The position numbers were made by a program, and so were the translations under genes. From Nocardia vinacea (GTDB lineage Bacteria > Actinomycetota > Actinomycetes > Mycobacteriales > Mycobacteriaceae): 64,000 bases of DNA. Positions 8,101 through 16,249 of the stretch are shown here, one piece after another. Location: the NCBI RefSeq assembly GCF_035920345.1, contig NZ_CP109149.1, forward strand, positions 3,596,001 through 3,660,000, read 5' to 3'. Numbering within the stretch: the stretch's first letter is position 1; each line of letters begins with the position of its first letter. Under the pieces are notes generated by a model. That model made no database searches, was not told where the DNA came from, and saw nothing but the letters and a program-made list of their open reading frames with translations.

Positions 8101-11100
8101 TGTACGCGAACCACGCCTACATTCCGACCGCGTTGGACGGCAGTGAGGGCTCGTTCTGGAGTGAACCGGCGGTGTTTCCGCGCACCGCCGTCGAAGTTTT
8201 GCTGCGCATCCTGGGCCGCGACGGCGCACAAAAATCGGCACACACCCAACTACGCGACGCGCTCGACCCGCGGATCCGGATCGGGCGCGCCCTCGATATC
8301 TACCTCGACGCGCTCGGTGTCGCCGCCGAAAATGCCCTCGGCACTGAGCGTCTAGATCGTCTGGACGCCGCCGCGGAAGCTCTGCGCCCGCACCTCACCG
8401 ACAGCCCCGCCTACCCTGTTTTGCGTCAGCATCTGGCGATGATCGCGCTGTCCGGGCACGACCCGATCGAGGCCCTGCACACCGCCGCACGTCTGCGGGA
8501 ACTCGACACCGCCGATGATGTTGCCGCGGTGTTGGATTGGCGTCTGGACCCCTCCGGCGCGCATTCCACCGGCGCCGGACCGCTGCCGTGGGCACAAGGA
8601 ATCCCGCGCGGTCTGCGCGAGGATCTCGACTCCACACAAGTCACCCCGCGTGCCCGCATCGTCGGCGACCTCGCGTCCCAGATCCGCCGCGACAGCCATC
8701 AGTGGACTCCGGTCACAGCGCCGCACTGGGCCCGACCGCTCGTCGGCACCGATCCGGAGCTGCTCGGCGACCTCGCGGTCTGGCGCGCCAGCCTGCACAT
8801 CGACGACCGCGACATGCGCCCCACCGGAGCACCCCGCTACGGCGCGCTCGAACGTGAACACCAACAACTCCTCGACGCCCGCGTCACTGACGCGCTCGGC
8901 GATATCGGTCTGCCGGTGAACAAGTGGGCCGCCACCGTGCAGCGGTTGGAGGCCCGCGTCGTGACCGACCCGTATTGGCCCGTTCTCGCGGACAAGATCG
9001 AAGTCGCCTCCCGCGCGGGAATCGACATCGAAACCCGGCTCACCGACGCCTCGGCGCTGCGGCCGCTGCCCGATCAGATGCCCGCCGCCGCGCTGTGGTC
9101 GCGCCTGGAGTTGGAACCCTCCGCACTCGACACCGGCCGCGGACACCGCAACCTGCGCCCGGACTGGATCACCGATCTGCGCGCTGTTCTCGGTGACGAG
9201 GCCGCCGACCGGGTCACCGCCGACCCGGCATGGCCGCGTGTGGTCGCTGCGATCGACCGCGCGACCGGCACCGACTGGACGCCCCAGCAACTACTCGCCA
9301 CCGCGCACGAACTGCTCCTCGCCGCCCAACCCGACGACACCCCCGGCTTACGCCCCGACCAACTCGCCAGCGCGCTGGCCTGGCGCATCGACGCACTCCT
9401 GCACCACACACCCACCCCACACACCAACGCTCCCACCGCCGACGCGCCTGGTCGCGCGGATTCGCCCGAGTCCACCACGCCCCCTGTTGCACCACCGCAA
9501 CCCGAATACAACCAGGAAGGCCGCCAGACAATGCCCCCCGAACCCGTGTCACTACCGGCCTCCGAGGTAGACATCGGAACTGAAACCGACGCCGCTGAGT
9601 TCCCCGAACGTATTCGCGAGGTGGCCGAACTGTTCCGCACCGGCCAGATCGCTGTCGGCGTCGATGCGTTCGGCGAGCTCGCCGATATCGCTACCGATGA
9701 ACAACACACCGTCCTCGCTGACATCGCAGAAACTCTGTACCGCAATGCCTTTCCCGTCGCTCGCGCACGGTTGCGGTGGGCTGCCGAGCGTCTCCCTGAG
9801 CATCGGGCACTCATCGAGGCATGCACACCGACCAGCGACCCGCACGTCTACCAAACCCCCACCCGCCCAGCCGAACCCGGCTACCAGCGCGACCGACACC
9901 GCGAAGTCGCCCGCGACCACCCTGACCACATCAACCCCAATGCACGCCGCGAACAACTCACCGACGCACAGATCGCTGCCCGCCAAGCCGACCAGGGCTA
10001 CCACGACACCCGCGCCGACATCGACGACCAGCCCCACGACAACGTAGTTCCGGATGGAGTTCTGCATCACTACTACCGCGAGGTGTTACCCGATGCGCGC
10101 CCGAAGCACCGCCCACTCGATTACGACCGCGCCGCCCTTCCCGACACGCGCGGATTGGGCTGTGTCGCCTGTGGTCTGGAACGCACCCGCACCGACGCCT
10201 CCCCGGTGCCGCCGCGCCGTGCCGACGACGGGCTATGCGGCGAATGCCGCGACCGCAATCAGCACGGCATCCCCGACCACGATCCCGCCGACCACATCGC
10301 CGCACGCTGCGCCCACATCGCCGCCACCAAACCCCCCGCCGCCGCGCGCGCGATGCTGCGCCGCGACTGGCGTGCCAGCCCCAACCCAGCCCACCGGGCC
10401 GCGATCGAAGCCTGGCTCCACGACCACCCACTCCCGAACACCACCCAGCCATCGCGACGCACCGACCCAGCCACCGCCGACCCAGTGCTGGACAATCCGC
10501 TCTACCTGCTCACCGACACTCAACTCGACGAGCACATCGCCCAACTACACCAACGCCTCGCCCTCGCCGACACCGACACCATCCTGTTCAACCCACCCCA
10601 GCACCCACCCGATAATCAGCCAGACCCAGACGATCTCGCCCGCCGCCACACCGCAGCACAACAGGCGATCCGCGACGCCCACACCGCCGACCAGCAACTC
10701 CACACCGCCGCCAAAGCGTTCCACGCCGTCGCGACCGAACTCCACCAAGCCCGCACCGATCTCGACGCCACACCCACCTACCGACGCGGCCAACGCCGCA
10801 CACTCCCGGCCCTCATCGACACCCTGATCGCCGAACAAACTACACGCAGCCGCGAACACAGCACCGCACGAGCCGCCGCACGCCAGGCAAAACGTGACGC
10901 CATCCTGCTCGCCGGCACCCCCGACGGCTGGGACAAACTCCTGAACACCGCCCCTGAACACACACCAGACACCGACCAACACCACACCGAAGCAGGAACC
11001 GACACCGGCGAGGAAGTCCGGACCCGCATCGCCGACATCAACCAACAACTCGAGGAATACCGCGCCGAACAACACCGCCGCCGCAACCTCACAGAGACCC

Positions 11101-11222
11101 AGCTAGCGCACGAACAACACCATCGACAGCACGCCGAACCGGCAGACGAATTCGGCTATGAGATCAGCACCGACCACGCCGAGGCTGTCAATTACCTTCC
11201 ATACGATGACCTCGGACTGTAG
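5196..11222 (+). CDS. traA: MobF-family conjugative relaxase-helicase (TraA/TrwC type)
   Basis: 2008 residues from ATG 5196; a GTG at 5181 is an alternative. The N-terminal TrwC-type relaxase domain shows an early double Tyr (ADYYSAHG, Tyr37-Tyr38) and the metal motif HRDSRAGDPDLHTH near residue 266. A superfamily I helicase follows, with Walker A AGSGKTT near 616, a DEH Walker B, GDDQQLPA near 733 and YVALTRG near 962. It should nick oriT, stay covalently attached through tyrosine and unwind the transferred strand, pairing with the TraG-like coupling protein at 27981-29858. The last 550 residues are unusual: a helical domain near 1468-1545 and a zinc-ribbon-like CVACG...CGEC pair near 1655-1682, both shared with the protein at 2801-4375, then a long Gln/His/Arg-rich coiled-coil-like tail. 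The frame is intact throughout. Confidence 0.93.
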   Translation: MTATIHKVVAGNGYQYYLRNVAANDDPARGRSSLADYYSAHGEAPGRWHGTGLGSLGITTGDEVTEEQMKSLFGLGRHPNADVIETSVYDEQIRLGAKHKDAARAADKASRLGNPFRVYAEVSEFRKRCAQAFEQHNIVRGSDPHDAIPDTERARIRTTVATQMFTETYDRAPLNERELSGWVAQNSRPNTTAVAGFDITFSPVKSVSVLWALAPRAVAEKIEAAHQAAIGDALAWLEQHAVFTRLGRNGIRQVDVEGIVAAAFTHRDSRAGDPDLHTHVLIANRVRALDGRWRTLYGGAIYQAVVTVSEIYNTRLEHHLEDLVGVEFTERAGTDPTKRPIREIVGIPPRLIEAWSRREAAIKVRLGELTADFQHQFGREPVPGEIYDLAQRATLETRPAKHHLRSLAEQRTSWRAEAVALLGGRETLSRIVVAALNPIRAPRVPVSAQWIAHTAERVLEVVAEHRATWRPNNVRAEVERQIRGRIRGQDWQQATEAVLTEALSPAQSIGRGDPDIADVPELRTVPELLRRRDGSSVYTAAGSQLYTSAHTLSVEKQLIELSVQSGARQLTPDTVAAAVRDYNTLHPDRPLNAGQVSVIEGFATSGLRVHTANAPAGSGKTTAMAVLTDAWHTSGGQVLGLAPTASAAAVLGESIGARVETVDKVLDVLSRHTPRPDNPALDRDVPPPLPQWVLQIDSDTLVIVDEHVKLGNLKRLRLLRFLASRGATVRCIGDDQQLPAIEAGGADADMNAAAPEHTLTLTHVVRFASTAEATASLQLREGDPAALGWYLDNARVHAGHLGATQDDTYTAWAADHLAGREAIMLAANHEVVKALNARARTDRITRSGGTVGAECVLADGLVASVGDTIRTRRNNPRLRLGAHDWVRNGYTWTVTAVHDDGSLTATHLRSGEKRGASVRLPADYVTAHVRLGYATTIDSAQGITADTCHIALTGGESRQQLYVALTRGVYANHAYIPTALDGSEGSFWSEPAVFPRTAVEVLLRILGRDGAQKSAHTQLRDALDPRIRIGRALDIYLDALGVAAENALGTERLDRLDAAAEALRPHLTDSPAYPVLRQHLAMIALSGHDPIEALHTAARLRELDTADDVAAVLDWRLDPSGAHSTGAGPLPWAQGIPRGLREDLDSTQVTPRARIVGDLASQIRRDSHQWTPVTAPHWARPLVGTDPELLGDLAVWRASLHIDDRDMRPTGAPRYGALEREHQQLLDARVTDALGDIGLPVNKWAATVQRLEARVVTDPYWPVLADKIEVASRAGIDIETRLTDASALRPLPDQMPAAALWSRLELEPSALDTGRGHRNLRPDWITDLRAVLGDEAADRVTADPAWPRVVAAIDRATGTDWTPQQLLATAHELLLAAQPDDTPGLRPDQLASALAWRIDALLHHTPTPHTNAPTADAPGRADSPESTTPPVAPPQPEYNQEGRQTMPPEPVSLPASEVDIGTETDAAEFPERIREVAELFRTGQIAVGVDAFGELADIATDEQHTVLADIAETLYRNAFPVARARLRWAAERLPEHRALIEACTPTSDPHVYQTPTRPAEPGYQRDRHREVARDHPDHINPNARREQLTDAQIAARQADQGYHDTRADIDDQPHDNVVPDGVLHHYYREVLPDARPKHRPLDYDRAALPDTRGLGCVACGLERTRTDASPVPPRRADDGLCGECRDRNQHGIPDHDPADHIAARCAHIAATKPPAAARAMLRRDWRASPNPAHRAAIEAWLHDHPLPNTTQPSRRTDPATADPVLDNPLYLLTDTQLDEHIAQLHQRLALADTDTILFNPPQHPPDNQPDPDDLARRHTAAQQAIRDAHTADQQLHTAAKAFHAVATELHQARTDLDATPTYRRGQRRTLPALIDTLIAEQTTRSREHSTARAAARQAKRDAILLAGTPDGWDKLLNTAPEHTPDTDQHHTEAGTDTGEEVRTRIADINQQLEEYRAEQHRRRNLTETQLAHEQHHRQHAEPADEFGYEISTDHAEAVNYLPYDDLGL

Positions 11223-11270
11223 GCAGATTCTGTTGATGCAGTGAAAGGTGACGCAGAATGCCAGGATTTG

Positions 11271-11388
11271 TGTCAGCAATGTCAGCATCTCGCGGCGCTG
11301 CTGTCGGCATCTATGACACTAAACCTTTTGGTAATCCGTTGACCTGACACCATTTTCGCGCAGACCATGACATCTATGGATGTCAGCA
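11271..11388 (+). promoter_or_regulatory. TGTCAGCA repeats at the head of the radical SAM cassette
   Basis: TGTCAGCA occurs at 11271-11278, 11280-11287 and 11381-11388; the first two are 9 bp apart and the third overlaps codons just after the first start codon of the radical SAM gene. TTGACC near 11339 could be a -35 element. The spacing suggests a regulator site, possibly for the WYL protein encoded in the same cassette. No -10 element is clear. Confidence 0.45.
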
Positions 11389-12422
11389 ATAGCCGCCCCA
11401 AGGCGCTTCGTCTGCCGCAGTTCCGCGTCACGCTGAACGCGCGGTGCGGCCGGGCCTGCTTCTTCTGTCGCCCGTCCGGTGAGGCCGTCGCCACCGCCGC
11501 GGGCAGTGAACTGCCCGTCGATCACCTCATTGCCGTTGCCAAAGTGATTCGCTCGGCCGGGATCACCAGCATCAAGCTGACTGGCGGTGATCCAGCCCTA
11601 TACGACCCCCTTGAACTCGCGGTGCGGCGTCTACGAGGCGAGGCCGGTTTCGAGGAGATCGAGATCATCTCGCGGCATCCTCGTATCGGTGAGCGAGCCG
11701 AACACCTTGCCGCCCTAGGGGTGACACAGTTCAACATGAGCATCGATACCTTGGATCCGCAGTTGCATCACGAACTGTGCGGCGTCGACGATCTACCCCA
11801 GGTGATCGGTGCACTGCAGCGCTGCGTCCAGACCGGCGTGCCGGTCAAGGTCAATACGGTGGTCATGGGCGGCATCAACGACGACGAGATAGAGCAGCTC
11901 GCCGATTTCTGCGCGCACAACGGCATCCGGACCCTCAAGTTGCTCGACGTCATCAAGGATCTGGACGAGGGCGCAGAGAGTTTTGCCCGGCGCTTGGCGA
12001 TCAAGCGGCGCAAGACCCTTCGCGATCTGTACACGCCGCTGGAGGTGTTCTCCGAGCGTTTCGCGGCCCAGGCGGTGAAGCGTGAAGTGATCAGCCAGGG
12101 CGGCCTCGGGCATCCGATGACGGCGACCACGCTGCCGACCGGATTGAAGCTGATGCTGAAGGACAGCAAGGCGGGTGCGTGGTACGGCTCGGTGTGTGAT
12201 GGCTGCCCGTTCTACCCGTGTCACGACGCGCTGATGGCGCTTCGCCTCACTGCGGATCTGCGGTTGCAGTATTGCCTTCTGCGCCAGGACAATACGCTCG
12301 ATCTACAAGGGGTGATCGGTGACGAAGAGCGCCTACGGGCCGCTGTTCTCCCGGCGTTGGCACCGTATACGCAGGCGACATTCCGGACGCCGGTGCGGCT
12401 GAAGCTGGAGGTGGGGGCATGA
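11367..12422 (+). CDS. MoaA-like radical SAM enzyme with a C-terminal auxiliary cluster motif
   Basis: 351 residues. Cys27, Cys31 and Cys34 form the CxxxCxxC site for the SAM-binding [4Fe-4S] cluster, followed by TGGDP, the usual SAM-contacting motif. Near the C-terminus Cys277, Cys280, Cys285 and Cys303 with 'ALRLTADLRLQYCL' resemble the second-cluster region of MoaA, though the spacing differs from classical MoaA. It is unlikely to be a molybdopterin enzyme because no other moa gene is nearby. It heads a tightly spaced cassette and its stop overlaps the next start (ATGA). ATG 11376 is an alternative start. The substrate is unknown; a peptide, nucleotide or amino-acid derivative is possible. 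Confidence 0.85.
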   Translation: MTSMDVSNSRPKALRLPQFRVTLNARCGRACFFCRPSGEAVATAAGSELPVDHLIAVAKVIRSAGITSIKLTGGDPALYDPLELAVRRLRGEAGFEEIEIISRHPRIGERAEHLAALGVTQFNMSIDTLDPQLHHELCGVDDLPQVIGALQRCVQTGVPVKVNTVVMGGINDDEIEQLADFCAHNGIRTLKLLDVIKDLDEGAESFARRLAIKRRKTLRDLYTPLEVFSERFAAQAVKREVISQGGLGHPMTATTLPTGLKLMLKDSKAGAWYGSVCDGCPFYPCHDALMALRLTADLRLQYCLLRQDNTLDLQGVIGDEERLRAAVLPALAPYTQATFRTPVRLKLEVGA

Positions 12423-13789
12423 CGAGCTTTCTTGGGCTACCGGGCAAGCGTCCGCTGGTGATTTTGTTGTACCCCAAGGTCGATCATGAGAAGGACTACG
12501 TCTACTTCTGGATGCCATTCTCATTGCTGACATTGGCCAAACCACTGATGGACGATGACTTGGCCGATGTGGTGTTGTTCGACGGCAACCAGCACAGCGC
12601 GGCCGACTGGGAGCGCCTGCTGAATGAACACCTAGACCGGACGCTCTGCATCGGGGTCAGCATCATGACCGGCGGTGGGCAGATTGGGCACGCGCTGGAG
12701 CTGGTAAAGATAGCCAAAGAACGAAGCAACTGTCCGCCAGTGGTTTTCGGCGGACCTCACGTTAACGTTCTGCCTGATCAGACGGCCCGCCATGAGCTGG
12801 TTGATGCCGTTCTGGTTGGGCCGGGACAGAATTCGATGCCTGCGTTCGTCACCGCGCTTCGAGACAAAGCGAATTGGGAGGATGTGCCCGGCCTGATCAC
12901 CCGTCGTGGTACGGAGTTGGTCCGCGGGCCGGTCAATCCGCCCCGTACCGGCTTGATGGGCCATTACCCCTGGCATCTGCTCGATGTTGAGAAGTACGTG
13001 CGTGATGACCCGACCGTGGCGCCGCGGACGCTGAATTACATCAGCTCCCAAGGCTGCGTCTACAAGTGCCAGTTCTGCTACGAGCTGACCTACCAACGCA
13101 AATACAGTGCGATGGCGGCCGATGGGCTGGTGGCGGACATTGACGACTTGCGGCGGCGGTATGGCCTCAATGGCATCAAGTTCTACGATGCCGACTGGTT
13201 CGTCAATCTGCGCCGTGCTGCAGCGTTCTGCGAGGGTGTGATCGAGGGCGAGCTGGACATCCGGTGGGCGGCCTCAATCAATCCGAATGACATCCTGAAA
13301 GCGCGGCGGGCCGGTATTCCTCTGCTGGAGCTGGTAGCGAAGAGTGGCGGCTCGCGCCTGCTTATGGGGATCGAGTCGGGGAATGAGCGGGTGCTGCGCG
13401 ACGTGGTGCGAAAGGAGGTCACGCGCGACCAAATCCGTGAGGTGACAGCGGATATTGCGGGGCATGGCCTACTTGGGTCATACACCTTTATCGTCGGCTT
13501 TCCGGGCGAACAGGACGACGAGGTGGACGACACCTACAGCCTGATCGAAGAGCTGCGCCAACTGGAGCCCACACCGGAGACACGGGTGCATCTGTTCGCG
13601 CCCTACCCGGGCACGCCGCTGTACGAAGATGCGGTGCGGGCCGGCTTCGAACCACCCTCGACGCTCGAAAATTGGTCGCATTTCGACTACTACGACTCCC
13701 AGACACCGTGGACCTCGGCCGCTACGGTGGCACGGGCACGGGCCGCCACCCAGATGCGGCTGCGGCCAAAAGCAGTCCTACAGGGTTGA
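12419..13789 (+). CDS. B12-binding-domain radical SAM enzyme
   Basis: 456 residues, starting inside the stop of the previous gene (ATGA). The N-terminal 190 residues look like a cobalamin-binding Rossmann-type domain with 'VVFGGPHVNVLPD' near residue 108. The radical SAM core begins with Cys213, Cys217 and Cys220 in 'SSQGCVYKCQFCYE'. 'MGIESGNERVLR' and 'TFIVGFPGE' are typical of the B12-dependent class that methylates or rearranges unactivated carbons. With the preceding MoaA-like enzyme it gives the cassette two radical steps. The classical DxHxxG cobalamin motif is not obvious, so base-off binding may apply, or cobalamin may not be used. Confidence 0.85.
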   Translation: MTSFLGLPGKRPLVILLYPKVDHEKDYVYFWMPFSLLTLAKPLMDDDLADVVLFDGNQHSAADWERLLNEHLDRTLCIGVSIMTGGGQIGHALELVKIAKERSNCPPVVFGGPHVNVLPDQTARHELVDAVLVGPGQNSMPAFVTALRDKANWEDVPGLITRRGTELVRGPVNPPRTGLMGHYPWHLLDVEKYVRDDPTVAPRTLNYISSQGCVYKCQFCYELTYQRKYSAMAADGLVADIDDLRRRYGLNGIKFYDADWFVNLRRAAAFCEGVIEGELDIRWAASINPNDILKARRAGIPLLELVAKSGGSRLLMGIESGNERVLRDVVRKEVTRDQIREVTADIAGHGLLGSYTFIVGFPGEQDDEVDDTYSLIEELRQLEPTPETRVHLFAPYPGTPLYEDAVRAGFEPPSTLENWSHFDYYDSQTPWTSAATVARARAATQMRLRPKAVLQG

Positions 13790-13849
13790 ACTCGTTCTCA
13801 CGATTCGCCCGTCTGTCCACAACAATTTGGAATCTTGGAGGCAACTTCT

Positions 13850-14788
13850 ATGGCCGAAGCCATCCTTCCTCGCGCGCTCAAGTCCGGTGACCGCGTCGGC
13901 ATCGTCACTTCGTCGGCACCGGAGCCATTCACTGATCCTGAATGGTTCGAGCGCGGCCTGACTGCGCTCAAGGCTGCGGGCTTTGACGTTGCGGTGGCAC
14001 CCACCGCGACCCAAGGGTTCGGCTATCGGGCCGCGCCGGAACAACAGGTGTTGGCCGATCTTGATGCCTTCGTGCGTGATCCTGCGACCAAGGGCATCAT
14101 CTTCGCCGGTGGCGGCAAGAACTCCAACCGCCTGCTCGGCGGACTCGACCTCGGCGCACTGGCCCAGCACCCGAAAGTCATTGTCGGGGTGAGCGATCCG
14201 ACCGTGCTGCTCAATGCCATCACCGCCCAGACAGGTCTCATTACCTTTCACGGTCCCTCGGTGGTCTGGGATTGGGGCACTGAGCAGTTGAACGAGTTGA
14301 CCGCGTCGCACTTCGTACAGACTGTTGGTGGCCAGAAAGAGGCGGGCCGCTTCGACGGCTCCTCGCTGCGGGTCCTGCGGCGAGGCCACGCCGAAGGGCA
14401 TCTCGTCGCCGGATGCTTGTCCGCGGTACGCAACCTGCTCGGCACGCCGTTCGAGCCGAACTGGGACGGCGCGATCCTGGCATGGGAAGACGTAAGCAAG
14501 CCGATTGAGCTGCTTGATGCCACGCTGACGCATTTTCGGGATCTGGAAGTGCTGGACAAGATTTCGGGCATGGTCGTTGGCGAACTGGTCAACTGCGAAG
14601 ATTCGCGCGGCTGGGGTGTCGAGGCCATGCTGCACGACCTGACTGACGACTACGACTTCCCGATCCTGACCGGACTGCCCTTCGGGCACACCAGCACCAA
14701 GTACACCCTGCCCATTGGCGCGCAGGTGCGGATCGACACCGGCGATGCGTCACCGCTGCAAGTCGTCGGTCCGTGGGTCAGCAAATAA
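13850..14788 (+). CDS. S66-family peptidase (LD-carboxypeptidase / MccF type)
   Basis: ATG 13850 follows TTGGAGG at good spacing; 312 residues. The catalytic Ser is Ser115 in 'GVSDPTVLLNA', Glu213 is in 'AWEDV' and His280 in 'GLPFGHTSTKYTLPIG', the order of the S66 Ser-Glu-His triad. There is no signal peptide, so it acts in the cytoplasm. S66 enzymes either trim peptidoglycan tetrapeptides or, as MccF, cleave aminoacyl- or peptidyl-nucleotide antibiotics and give immunity. Beside an aminoacyl-tRNA-synthetase paralogue and two radical SAM enzymes, an immunity or processing role is more attractive than wall recycling, but this is inference. Confidence 0.88.
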   Translation: MAEAILPRALKSGDRVGIVTSSAPEPFTDPEWFERGLTALKAAGFDVAVAPTATQGFGYRAAPEQQVLADLDAFVRDPATKGIIFAGGGKNSNRLLGGLDLGALAQHPKVIVGVSDPTVLLNAITAQTGLITFHGPSVVWDWGTEQLNELTASHFVQTVGGQKEAGRFDGSSLRVLRRGHAEGHLVAGCLSAVRNLLGTPFEPNWDGAILAWEDVSKPIELLDATLTHFRDLEVLDKISGMVVGELVNCEDSRGWGVEAMLHDLTDDYDFPILTGLPFGHTSTKYTLPIGAQVRIDTGDASPLQVVGPWVSK

Positions 14789-14819
14789 CCAAGTAGCACA
14801 GGAAAAGTGGGGGTATCCC

Positions 14820-15827
14820 ATGACCGTTCTCACCAGCAGCGACCGGCAGCAGTACGGCCGGTTCCTGCATCACCACAAGCAGGAGCGCGAACTGGCCACT
14901 CGCCGCCTGCACTTCATTCAGGCCGTCCGGGACTATCTGCGATCCAAGGGATACCAGGAGACCCCGGTGCCGGTGCTGACCCACTATCCGGAAAGCGCAC
15001 CGATCGGACAATTCGAAACGCGCGACCCGATCAGCGGTGAAGGCTACTACCTGCGGCACTCAGCCGAGGAGTTCCTGCGTCGGCTGGTGGTGGCCATCGA
15101 GCGCGTCTTTGATCTCGGCCCGGTTATGCGGGCCGAAACTCCGGATGCCATGCGAGCGGTGGAGTTCGTCATGTTGCAGTCGGCCGCCCGCAGCATCAGC
15201 GTGGGTGAGGGCATCGAGCTGGTTGTCGGGTTGGTGCAGAGCGCCATTCAATCCGCCTTCGGTACCCAGCAGGGTGAATACGTCGATCTGAGCAAGATCA
15301 CCATCAAGCGGTTCGACGAGGCGGTCGCCGAGCAGCTCGGTTTGGACATCGAGCTGCCGGACATCGAGCTGCTTCCCACTGCCCGCAAGTGGCTTGCCGA
15401 TCACCAGCTCGCGGCCGATGGCACCGACTGGGAAGTGGCCGAGGCATTCATGAAGCACGCCATCGAGCTGCGGCAGCAACAGCCCACCGTGCTGACCGAC
15501 TTCCCAGCTATTCTCAAGCACAACAGTCAGGTCGACCCGGCATCCGGTCGTGCCCAACGCTTCTCGCTCATCGTTGATGGCATCGAGTGTGCTGATGGTG
15601 GATTGAAGCTGCGCACCAGTGACGACTATCGCTCCATGGTCGACGCCAATGCCGCACTGCGCACCCAACTGTTCGGTACGCCGATCGACGACGGCCCCAC
15701 CGATTTCTACGCCGACGTCGACACCGACCCGTGTGACGTTGTCACGTTCGGCCTTGGGATCGACCGGGTGCTGGCCGTCTTCACCGGCCGATCGATTCAC
15801 GATCTGCAACTCTTCCCCTACCACTAG
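14820..15827 (+). CDS. stand-alone class II aminoacyl-tRNA-synthetase-like ligase
   Basis: 335 residues from ATG 14820. It has a class IIb (Lys/Asp/Asn) catalytic core: 'GYQETPVPVLTHYPESAPIGQFET' region near residues 44-67, motif 2 'GPVMRAETPDAMRAVEF' near 100-116 with its Arg and Glu, and motif 3 'FGLGIDRVLAVF' near 310-321. No N-terminal anticodon-binding domain is present, as in EpmA (PoxA/GenX), which attaches lysine to elongation factor P. It should activate an amino acid as an adenylate and pass it to a protein, small molecule or carrier rather than charge tRNA. The neighbouring 136-residue protein is a possible acceptor. Amino-acid choice cannot be read by eye. Confidence 0.82.
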   Translation: MTVLTSSDRQQYGRFLHHHKQERELATRRLHFIQAVRDYLRSKGYQETPVPVLTHYPESAPIGQFETRDPISGEGYYLRHSAEEFLRRLVVAIERVFDLGPVMRAETPDAMRAVEFVMLQSAARSISVGEGIELVVGLVQSAIQSAFGTQQGEYVDLSKITIKRFDEAVAEQLGLDIELPDIELLPTARKWLADHQLAADGTDWEVAEAFMKHAIELRQQQPTVLTDFPAILKHNSQVDPASGRAQRFSLIVDGIECADGGLKLRTSDDYRSMVDANAALRTQLFGTPIDDGPTDFYADVDTDPCDVVTFGLGIDRVLAVFTGRSIHDLQLFPYH

Positions 15828-15838
15828 GAGCTGCGTAC

Positions 15839-16249
15839 ATGGACGCGTTGCCCGAGTTCCGCGCGGTCGTCATTCGCGAGAGCCTGATCGGCGGTGACCT
15901 GCCGGCCGATCTTCGCGAAGCCGCAGCACGCGAGTATCCGCACCTGTTGGATGAGGTCACGCCGATCAGCATCATCGAGTTCCCGGTTGCTGCCGACGTC
16001 GCGCTACAGGTCACTATGCAGCTGGCCGAGGTCCTGCTGCCGGAAAAGTACTACGCCCACCTGGTCTCCGAGGGAGAGATGCTGATCGCTTTCCCAAATA
16101 CCGCCTACCGCCTGAGCCGTAACGACGAACGCGGCGAACAGCAGGCCCAGGCCATCGGTCGCGTCTTCGGCATCCCGGACGAGCAGATGCGCTTCCTGGA
16201 GATGTTCGAAGTCGATCATCCCGACGCCCCCGCGCTCGCGGCGGAATGA
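15839..16249 (+). CDS. small acidic protein of unknown function in the radical SAM cassette
   Basis: 136 residues; ATG 15839 follows TAGGAG. The sequence is acidic, with 'IIEFPVAADVALQVTMQLAE' in the middle, 'KYYAHLVSEGEMLIAFPNTA' after it, and a C-terminal 'IPDEQMRFLEMFEVDHPD'. I recognise no family. Lying between the synthetase-like ligase and the SDR gene, with which it overlaps (ATGA), it could be a binding protein, a substrate carrier or an enzyme of a new family. It contains few lysines, so a lysine-based acceptor role would depend on the single site near residue 62. Confidence 0.75.
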   Translation: MDALPEFRAVVIRESLIGGDLPADLREAAAREYPHLLDEVTPISIIEFPVAADVALQVTMQLAEVLLPEKYYAHLVSEGEMLIAFPNTAYRLSRNDERGEQQAQAIGRVFGIPDEQMRFLEMFEVDHPDAPALAAE

